Below the pieces are notes generated by a model, which worked only from the letters and a program-made list of their open reading frames with translations, was not told the DNA's origin and did no database searches. DNA of 9,476 nt from CAYWHE01 sp964458125 (GTDB taxonomy: Bacteria; Bacteroidota; Bacteroidia; AKYH767-A; OLB10), in NCBI GenBank assembly GCA_964458125.1, contig CAYWHE010000158.1, positions 1 through 9,476 on the forward strand, given 5' to 3'. The position numbers were made by a program, and so were the translations under genes. Below are positions 1 to 5,481 of this stretch, piece by piece; the first letter of the stretch is position 1, and every line of letters begins with the position of its first letter.

Positions 1-868
1 GGTATGTTTGGTCAAATTGAACAAGCGAATCCAATGTTGAAACATACAGAAATTGTTCATTCATTGAAAACGATGCACCATAGAATAAATCATAGTACTG
101 AAAGGGTGCAATACCAAGCGGAATAAAATTACTTAACAAACCAGTACATCTGTCAAAATCAAATACATCAAGTACACCCGAACAACCTGCTAAGCAAATT
201 TTATTTCCATTGTAAGAGGAAACCATTTGACCAAACATACCGGTTCCAGAGAATAAATTTGTGCCAATATTTTGTGAATAAGGACCCAGAATACTGTCTG
301 GTGAAACTAAAAAGCGATAAAAAGTATTATCTGACACTTTGTGACACAGTACCCACCAATCTCTTCCGTTGGCATGCCTGATCGCCTGAATTTTTTCTGT
401 TATGCTATCAATTACAAGCGTATTTTTTTGAATTATTTGTTTCACTGAGCTACTATCATCGACAATAGAAAGGAACAATTTGAGTGATGGAAGGCTTGAA
501 TAATCAAGCCCAATATGAAATAGAAAATAAAAATCATTTTTGCCAGGTATTGGAAGTAATAAATTTCCCTGTGTGATGGTATGGCTTCCAAATAGTGATG
601 TTCCGTTAACCAAAATTTGATTGTTGGCATCCCACATTGTCGAATAATTTGTAAAAATGCTCGCTGCACCACTATAAAACAATAAGTTGCCGGTCGAATC
701 AGAAATCGTGGAGGCAACTTCAGAGGTGCTAATCGCTGTGTTAAATAAATTTACAGTTCCATTATCAAAATGCAATCCAACCGAATCGCCAAAACACCAA
801 TTGTTACCCTGCCCTTGTGAAAAGGAAAGCAAAGGCAGAAGAGTAATGATATAAACGAGCTGTTTCAT
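1..868 (-). CDS. Secreted surface protein of the Bacteroidota 'NWxFG' family, N-terminal part (runs off left edge)
   Basis: The frame opens with ATG at 868-866 and stays open for 289 codons to the window edge, so the C-terminus is missing. Residues 1 to about 18 (MKQLVYIITLLPLLSFSQG) form a signal peptide. The next residues, NNWCFGDSVGLHF, then 'STISDSTGNLLFYSG' and 'TQGNLLLPIPG', follow a pattern I recognise from large Bacteroidota exported proteins (NWYFG..AGL.F, ISD..G.LLFYTDG, TQ..IIVP.P). Those proteins usually carry PKD repeats and a T9SS/gliding-type C-terminus further on. 'ANGRDWWVLCHK' and 'LYVSTLDSLVQFDQTY' fit the same propeller-like repeats. The function is unknown; a cell-surface or secreted adhesive role is inferred only. 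Codon use is AT-rich (AAT, TTT, TTA), unlike the CTG/GGC-rich genes to the right. The start is supported by the signal peptide beginning there. Confidence 0.8.
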   Translation of the reverse strand, partial: MKQLVYIITLLPLLSFSQGQGNNWCFGDSVGLHFDNGTVNLFNTAISTSEVASTISDSTGNLLFYSGAASIFTNYSTMWDANNQILVNGTSLFGSHTITQGNLLLPIPGKNDFYFLFHIGLDYSSLPSLKLFLSIVDDSSSVKQIIQKNTLVIDSITEKIQAIRHANGRDWWVLCHKVSDNTFYRFLVSPDSILGPYSQNIGTNLFSGTGMFGQMVSSYNGNKICLAGCSGVLDVFDFDRCTGLLSNFIPLGIAPFQYYDLFYGASFSMNEQFLYVSTLDSLVQFDQTY

Positions 869-884
869 ATCAAGCCTTATATAG

Positions 885-980
885 TTATTTGATAATAGCC
901 AGTTTTTCAGTCTCCATCAGCGCATTATTCAGGAAAGCCTTAACAAAAACAATGCCTGCGGCAGGGTAGTTCACTCCGGA
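885..980 (-). pseudogene. Remnant of a T9SS type A C-terminal sorting domain
   Basis: Reading leftwards from 980 there are 31 codons ending in TAA at 887-885, 16 nt before the start of the next minus-strand gene. The peptide contains 'AGIVFVKAF' and ends 'METEKLAIIK'. This matches the closing strands of T9SS type A sorting domains (PAGIYFVKV...KKLVIIK). An in-frame TAA at 983-981 cuts it off, and I found no convincing upstream half in any minus-strand frame, so no complete gene is present. The first residues (SGVNYPAA) come from a palindromic element also found near 5440, so the domain may have been broken at that element. The alternative is a chance resemblance in a 31-codon frame. Confidence 0.45.
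955..980 (+). repeat. Palindromic repeat element, imperfect copy 2
   Basis: A short palindrome, CCTG-CGG-CAGG at 955-965, runs into GGGTAGTTCACTCCGGA at 964-980. The same tail, with one substitution and one indel, follows the much stronger hairpin at 5425-5440, in the same orientation. Two hairpin-plus-tail copies within 4.5 kb suggest a dispersed REP-like element, but two copies are thin evidence. Confidence 0.35.
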
Positions 981-1238
981 TTATTTTAAGTGAATGGGTA
1001 ATCCTTTCACAAGGCATCATTTCTTTAAATGGTAGCAACTCATTTCTGCAATTCCTGATTTGAAGAGGATAGTCAGGTACGTATTTGGCTTATCCTACGA
1101 AGCGGAGTATATGGTCTGAAATCGTCACGAACGGGATGGCTGAGGATTGGTGCACTATAAAAAAGGGCCGCCTGCTTCCATTTTTGTCAACTGATTCATA
1201 AATTCGGATGGCACCCACTTTCATAGGTCGATACCTGG
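981..1238. other. Gene-poor interval downstream of the EamA gene
   Basis: About 260 bases separate the end of the EamA transporter gene from the sorting-domain remnant. The only open frame worth noting is the 44-codon one at 1090-1224. I see no strong hairpin with a U-tract that would mark a terminator and no convincing Bacteroidota promoter (TTTG with TAnnTTTG) for the gene that starts at 868. Confidence 0.4.
1090..1224 (-). CDS. Doubtful 44-codon open frame
   Basis: ATG at 1224-1222 lies 15 nt beyond the EamA stop, and the frame ends with TAA at 1092-1090. The peptide (MKVGAIRIYESV... ending SDHILRFVG) has an ordinary amino-acid mix but matches no family I know. The frame is open further upstream into the EamA gene, where it is only a shadow frame. 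The 44 codons could be a small gene, the tail of a decayed gene, or chance. It is listed because it is the only plausible coding stretch in this gap. Confidence 0.18.
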   Translation of the reverse strand: MKVGAIRIYESVDKNGSRRPFFIVHQSSAIPFVTISDHILRFVG

Positions 1239-2120
1239 CTAACTTTTTTCCACCCTGCTGACCAAATAAACACCCGTAAAAATCAAGGCGGCGCATACCA
1301 GGTGAATGGGTTTCGGATGATCTTTTCCGGCCAGGATGGAAAAGAAGGTGGCAAAAAAAGGCTGGAGGTAGATATAGAAACTCACCACGGATGGACTGAG
1401 TTGCCGGAGGGCCTGAATGTTCAGCAGGTAGGCGATGAAGGTGGTGGCTATCAGCACATATCCGATACCCGCCCAAAGGGTGATGTTCAAGTCGTTCCAG
1501 CGTGCATGAAGCATTTCTTCCCATCCAAAAGGACTTACGAAAACGAGCCCGGACAGGAATACCCATTTCATCATGGTTACGGGGTGATACCGGAGCATAA
1601 GGGGTTTGATCATCACCAGGAATACGGCAAAGGACAGGGAGTTGACCAGGATGTAAAAATCGCCCAGGGCGCTGGCTTCATGGCCGTTACCTGCCGGTTT
1701 AACCAGAATGAGTAAAATGGCGCCGGTGATCCCGGTGAGGATCCCTGTAATTTTCAGGGCCGATATTTTTTCGCGGATCAGGAGGTGAGCCATCAGCAGC
1801 ACCATGATGGGGTTGGTGGTCATGATGAGGGCGGCGTTGATGGGGGAGGTAGCAGCCAGCCCGGCAAAAAACATGAGCTGATTAATGGCTACTCCAAACA
1901 ATCCGCAGGCGACCAGTCGTTTGAAATCCTTTGTTTCAATCTTCTCCCGGAACAGGAGGCCTGCGATAAAAAATAAAACGGTTCCGGAAATCACCCGGGC
2001 CAGGATGAAGCCGAAGGGCTCTATGTAGGCCGGCATGAGGGCCTTTGCGATGGAGTAATTGGCCCCGTATATCAGGTTGGCGCCTAATACGGCCAGGTGT
2101 GCCCGGAAAATTTTTGACAT
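1239..2120 (-). CDS. EamA/DMT-superfamily transporter, ten membrane helices
   Basis: The 293-residue product has the usual length and layout of the drug/metabolite transporter superfamily: two tandem EamA domains (about 6-140 and 150-288), each with five membrane helices. Predicted helices lie near 8-28, 32-56, 68-88, 94-114, 121-140, 151-171, 180-198, 211-232, 243-264 and 270-290. Family-like signatures are 'TNPIMVLLMAHLLIREKIS' in repeat 1 and 'YIYLQPFFATFFSILAGKD' in repeat 2. The protein sits in the inner membrane and probably exports or imports a small metabolite; the substrate cannot be read from sequence. The gene starts 56 nt downstream of the ArsC-like gene on the same strand, so co-transcription is likely. 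Both repeats are intact, and the start sits directly before the first helix. Confidence 0.92.
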   Translation of the reverse strand: MSKIFRAHLAVLGANLIYGANYSIAKALMPAYIEPFGFILARVISGTVLFFIAGLLFREKIETKDFKRLVACGLFGVAINQLMFFAGLAATSPINAALIMTTNPIMVLLMAHLLIREKISALKITGILTGITGAILLILVKPAGNGHEASALGDFYILVNSLSFAVFLVMIKPLMLRYHPVTMMKWVFLSGLVFVSPFGWEEMLHARWNDLNITLWAGIGYVLIATTFIAYLLNIQALRQLSPSVVSFYIYLQPFFATFFSILAGKDHPKPIHLVCAALIFTGVYLVSRVEKS

Positions 2121-2176
2121 GAAATCAGAACCGGTACTCCATCAGGAAATTCCGGCGCCCAAAGAAAAAAAGAATT

Positions 2177-2524
2177 TTACAAAGCCTGCCTGGCCAGTGC
2201 AATATTTTTAGCGGAACTGCCCACAAATATTTTTTTTCCCGCTTTGATGACCGGTCTTCGCAGGAAGGTGTATTCCTCCAGGATATACCGACGGTAATCC
2301 GGTTCGGTCAGTTTCTTTTCATGCAGGCCCCAGGCCCTGTATTTCAGTGCAATTTTACTGAAGATGGCTTCATATGAGCCGGCCAGCCGTGCCATTTCAT
2401 CCACCTGTTCCGCTGTCAGGGGCTCGGATTTAATATCCTGTAAAACAACATTTTTGCCGGGTTTTAATTCCGACAATATGCGTTTACATGTACTGCAGTT
2501 TTTCAGGTAATAGATTTTTTTCAT
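2177..2524 (-). CDS. ArsC/Spx-like thioredoxin-fold protein (arsenate reductase family)
   Basis: The 115-residue protein is typical in length for the ArsC/Spx/YffB family. It starts with a beta strand and the redox motif 'KNCSTCKR' (Cys10, Cys13), a CxxC as in Spx-type members and not the single catalytic cysteine of E. coli ArsC. 'FLRRPVI' at 87-93 corresponds to the conserved arginine-proline segment (LI.RPIV) of ArsC-type proteins. Bacteroidota commonly annotate such proteins as arsenate reductase. No ars operon gene (arsR, arsB, acr3) is nearby, so arsenate as the real substrate is doubtful; a general thiol-redox or regulatory role is equally possible. The ATG lies back to back with an ATG on the opposite strand (CATATG at 2522-2527). 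The EamA gene follows downstream. Confidence 0.85.
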   Translation of the reverse strand: MKKIYYLKNCSTCKRILSELKPGKNVVLQDIKSEPLTAEQVDEMARLAGSYEAIFSKIALKYRAWGLHEKKLTEPDYRRYILEEYTFLRRPVIKAGKKIFVGSSAKNIALARQAL

Positions 2525-2629
2525 ATGACGGTGACTAACCGGACAAAATTAATGGTTAAGCGCATACGGGGTTTTTATTTTCCGGATAAAAGTTGTTCCT
2601 TTGAATCAATAATCTTAAAAACCAAAAAG

Positions 2630-3400
2630 TTGACTGAAAGTTTCGAAATAAAATTACCTCAGTTTGAGGGGCCGTTTGATTTGCTGCTTTTTTTTATTGA
2701 ACGTGACGAACTGGACATTCATAATATTCCTATCGCTAAAATCAGCAATGACTTCCTCGACTACCTGCACCACATGCAGGTGATGAATATCGAACTGGCG
2801 AGCGAATTTATACTGGTGGCCGCCACCCTGATGCGGATCAAGGCGAAACTGCTGCTGCCCAGGTATTCGAAAGACGAAGAAGGAAATGAAATTGATCCAC
2901 GACAGGACCTGGTGCGGCAACTCCTCGACTACAAGCAGTTTAAAGCTGCTTCGGAAGACCTTCGGGTGATGGAAGAAATACGGGAGCAGAAAATCATAAG
3001 GGGCAACATTCAGCTTGAACTGGCCCGCATCATGACGGAGGCGGAAGGCAGCAATAACCTGGGCGAACTTACCCAGCTGACGCTGTACCGGTTGCTCACC
3101 ACGTTTGAAAAGGTCATGGACCGTTTTAAAAACCAGGCAGCCGATCATACGCATAAAGTGTTTCAGTACCCTTATACGATTGAACAGCAGAAGGAGCACA
3201 TCGGGGAGCTGTTGCTTTCCAGGCCAAGGCTGAATTTTGAAGACCTTTTTGAAGCCTGTCAGAACAGGTTGCACGGCATTTTCATTTTTCTCGCGCTGCT
3301 GGAGATGATCCAGGTGGCAACCGTTATCATATACACAGGCACCGGGTTGAATAATTTCTGGATCACCAAACCGGAAACGCCTGCTTTTTATGCAAACTGA
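2630..3400 (+). CDS. scpA: Segregation and condensation protein A (ScpA)
   Basis: ScpA is the kleisin subunit that bridges SMC and ScpB in bacterial condensin and acts on the nucleoid during chromosome segregation. The N-terminal SMC-binding region is clear: 'KLPQFEGPFDLLLFFIERDE' (about 9-28), then 'SEFILVAATLMRIKAKLLLP' (58-77). The C-terminal winged helix spans about 182-246 and ends in 'GLNNFWI'. I chose TTG at 2630 because it gives MTESFEIKLP, the usual short lead of Bacteroidota ScpA, and a 256-residue protein of normal size. The frame is open back to ATG 2525, but that start adds 35 residues with no family counterpart and abuts the divergent gene's ATG, leaving no promoter room. The gene overlaps the downstream membrane-protein gene by 11 nt. 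No scpB is in the window. Confidence 0.93.
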   Translation: MTESFEIKLPQFEGPFDLLLFFIERDELDIHNIPIAKISNDFLDYLHHMQVMNIELASEFILVAATLMRIKAKLLLPRYSKDEEGNEIDPRQDLVRQLLDYKQFKAASEDLRVMEEIREQKIIRGNIQLELARIMTEAEGSNNLGELTQLTLYRLLTTFEKVMDRFKNQAADHTHKVFQYPYTIEQQKEHIGELLLSRPRLNFEDLFEACQNRLHGIFIFLALLEMIQVATVIIYTGTGLNNFWITKPETPAFYAN

Positions 3401-4463
3401 TGACCGGAACATACTTAAAAATTTCCGTGCCGGCAAGATAGCCATCCCGGTCATACTTGGATTGAGTGTGGCCCTTTTCCTTTTACTGCGCAATTTCGAC
3501 CGGGAGGCTTACAGCCGTATTGAATGGACCTGGCATTCCACCGGATGGATTTGCATGGCTTTGCTCATGATGGTGATCCGGGATTATGCCTACATGGTTC
3601 GCATCCGGGTGCTCACCGAAAATTTCCTTACCTGGCGGAACGCCTTTAACGTCATCATGCTCTGGGAATTCTCCTCGGCGGTGGCTCCGGCCATCCTGGG
3701 CGGCGGATTCCTGTTTGCCATCTTCATCATTAACCGGGAGAAAGTGAACATGGGCCAAAGCATAACAGCTGTCATGTTCACTTCCTTCCTGGACGGGATA
3801 TTCCTGGCCGTGATGGCTCCGCTGGTTTATTTCCTGGTCGGAAAGGAAAACCTGTTTGCCAGTGTTGATCCCGCGAGCCTCCAGCAAATGGCATTTGGCA
3901 AAGGGTTCCTGTATTCCTTCTGGACCATTTATGCGCTGATCCTGGCGTATAAGTTATTCGTGGCTTACGCCCTGTTCATCAATCCCCGTTTTATCAAGTG
4001 GATGCTTATTAAAATGTTTTCCATTCCATTCCTTCGTAAATGGAAAATGCATGCGCTCACCACAGGCAACCAGCTGGTAATAGCCAGCGCAGGGCTGAAA
4101 AACCAGAACCTCCGGTACTGGTCACTTTCCCTGGTGGCTACGTTTGCTTCCTGGACGGCCCGTTACAGCATTGTGAACTGCATCATACTGGCCTTTTCCA
4201 ATGACGGTGGTCACAACCTGGTTATTTACGCCAGGCAGGTGGTCATGGGCATCATCATGCTGGGAAGCCCCACCCCGGGCGGCAGCGGCATTGCCGAATT
4301 CATGTTTTCCGATTTTCTCGGAGAATTCATTCCGATCGGACTTGCAGCCTCACTCGGTCTGCTCTGGAGGCTGATCAGTTATTATCCCTACCTGTTCATC
4401 GGGGCCATCATCCTGCCGCGCTGGGTAAGAAGAAGGGTGATGAAACCACATCAGGCTTTTTAA
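3390..4463 (+). CDS. UPF0104 / lysylphosphatidylglycerol synthase-like transmembrane protein
   Basis: The 357-residue polytopic protein has hydrophobic segments near 18-35, 50-65, 87-112, 123-149, 173-195, 236-262, 276-292 and 314-345. The motif 'SPTPGGSGIAE' at 293-303 is the hallmark of the LPG_synthase_TM/UPF0104 family, the flippase-like membrane part of MprF and of YbhN/AglD-like proteins. There is no cytosolic aminoacyl-transferase domain, so it is not an MprF. A lipid or lipid-linked substrate is inferred from the family only. ATG 3390 lies inside scpA, and the 11-nt overlap suggests translational coupling. The pairing with scpA probably reflects shared transcription, not a shared function. 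The reading is intact. Confidence 0.85.
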   Translation: MQTDDRNILKNFRAGKIAIPVILGLSVALFLLLRNFDREAYSRIEWTWHSTGWICMALLMMVIRDYAYMVRIRVLTENFLTWRNAFNVIMLWEFSSAVAPAILGGGFLFAIFIINREKVNMGQSITAVMFTSFLDGIFLAVMAPLVYFLVGKENLFASVDPASLQQMAFGKGFLYSFWTIYALILAYKLFVAYALFINPRFIKWMLIKMFSIPFLRKWKMHALTTGNQLVIASAGLKNQNLRYWSLSLVATFASWTARYSIVNCIILAFSNDGGHNLVIYARQVVMGIIMLGSPTPGGSGIAEFMFSDFLGEFIPIGLAASLGLLWRLISYYPYLFIGAIILPRWVRRRVMKPHQAF

Positions 4464-4893
4464 GAAGCGGCCTAAACTGGCTGTGCCTGGCGGAGACGGT
4501 CAGGAAACCACAATCGTAACATACGAAAAGCGCAGCACATCAGGTTCAAAAATTACCCGCCGGGGAATTTACAAAGTGGTTGAAGTCAAATCAATCGTCA
4601 CGTGCGCCTGTAAAAATTTCAACAAATTTTAAATCGGGATAAAGTGAGTACTTTCTGTGGAGTGGTTCAATGGACTATATATCGAACTTGTTTTAACCGG
4701 TCAGCGGATGTTCATAAAATATGCATGAAAACTAATCTGCCTGTTAATTTATTATCTATTTTTCACCGGGAAATGCAATGGATTTTGCACCGGGTAAACT
4801 GTCGTTCCGCATAACCCTGTAAGATAATTCCCCGGAGAACATGGACATACCAATTTGACAGCCGTTTTCAACTTCACCCTTATCCATCCAATC
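4464..4893 (+). other. 430-bp non-coding interval before the T9SS cargo gene
   Basis: No coding frame with family character was found. A perfect AT-rich inverted repeat, AAAATTT-CAAC-AAATTTT, lies at 4613-4630. It could be a weak terminator for the membrane-protein gene, but it is about 150 nt from that stop and lacks a GC stem. Two short 'caccggg' direct repeats sit at about 4762 and 4789. I could not identify a convincing TTTG/TAnnTTTG promoter. An open frame extends the next gene upstream to 4855, but the signal peptide begins at 4894, so 4855-4893 is treated as leader. Confidence 0.4.
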
Positions 4894-5406
4894 ATGAAAA
4901 AACAATTGTTATTACTTCTGTTTGGTGCGGCTTCTTTTTCCGCTGAAGCGCAATTGCAGACGACTCCCCAGATTATCGCCGCAGGCGGGGGATTTGATGT
5001 TGCCGGAAATATTTCCATCTCCTATACGATTGGAGAAATGACAGCGGTGGAGACGGCCGGCAACGGCAATATTTATCTTACCCAGGGATTTCAACAGCCT
5101 GAAGCAGGTGCCCAGACCGGAGTGGGGATGACCGACATTTCCGCACCGGGATATGAACTGCTGGCTTATCCGAATCCGAACAGCGGGCAATTTTTTTTAC
5201 ACGTGAAGGGAGAGATGCAGGGCCGGTTACTGATCAGTGTATTGGATGCTACCGCCCGACTGACGGGTATGCTTACCATGGAAGTTTCACCTGCCGGAAC
5301 CACCCGAATGATTGATCTCCGGGCACATGCACCCGGCCTTTACCTGCTGCGGATAGAATCGGAAGACTACCGGTTTTCAAAAACCCTTCGCATTCAAAAA
5401 TTTTAA
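4894..5406 (+). CDS. Small secreted protein with T9SS type A C-terminal sorting domain
   Basis: The 170-residue product begins with a signal peptide (MKKQLLLLLFGAASFSAEAQ, 1-20), which decides the start at 4894 over the in-frame ATG at 4855. Residues 21-70 hold a compact domain ending in 'YLTQGFQQPE'. This matches a recurrent Bacteroidota pattern: 'IAAGGGF', then 'ISYTIGE', then LTQGFQQP. Residues about 85-170 form the T9SS type A sorting domain, with 'YPNPNSGQF' at 92-100, the strand 'APGLYLLRIES' and a basic end (KTLRIQKF). Such domains direct passage through the outer membrane by the type IX system and are normally cleaved, with surface attachment or release. The protein consists of little more than its sorting machinery, so its job is unknown. 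The fibre gene follows after 75 nt with a hairpin between. Confidence 0.88.
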   Translation: MKKQLLLLLFGAASFSAEAQLQTTPQIIAAGGGFDVAGNISISYTIGEMTAVETAGNGNIYLTQGFQQPEAGAQTGVGMTDISAPGYELLAYPNPNSGQFFLHVKGEMQGRLLISVLDATARLTGMLTMEVSPAGTTRMIDLRAHAPGLYLLRIESEDYRFSKTLRIQKF

Positions 5407-5413
5407 AATTTAA

Positions 5414-5452
5414 GAGTAAATTCTCCGCTGCTTGCAGCGGGGTAATTCACTC
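5414..5452 (+). repeat. Large hairpin between the two secreted-protein genes (REP-like or terminator)
   Basis: CCGCTG-CTTG-CAGCGG at 5425-5440 is a perfect 6-bp GC stem with a 4-nt loop. It is flanked by AGTAAATT (5415-5422) and AATTCACT (5444-5451), which pair except at one position, giving an imperfect 39-nt palindrome. No T-run follows, so a classical intrinsic terminator is not supported. The right half, GGGTAATTCACTCCCGGA (5440-5457), recurs at 964-980. It may attenuate read-through into the fibre gene, stabilise an RNA end, or be a dispersed palindromic repeat. Confidence 0.6.
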
Positions 5453-5481
5453 CCGGACCAAAACTTAAATCCCCAATAAAA

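Noticed and set aside
442..717. 91-codon minus-strand frame inside the left-edge gene
   Set aside because: It is out of frame with the 289-codon gene that has a signal peptide and family motifs.
1302..1976. Plus-strand open frames opposite the EamA transporter
   Set aside because: They are Gly/His/Gln-rich shadow translations of a membrane protein on the other strand, with no domain character.
2654..3493. 279-codon open frame on the minus strand opposite scpA
   Set aside because: It lies wholly antisense to a clear ScpA, is rich in His/Gln/Phe, and shows no family signature; it is a shadow of the real gene.
4613..4630. AAAATTT-CAAC-AAATTTT inverted repeat as a terminator
   Set aside because: The stem is purely A/T, has no following T-run, and is about 150 nt beyond the preceding stop codon; it is kept only as a note in the non-coding interval.
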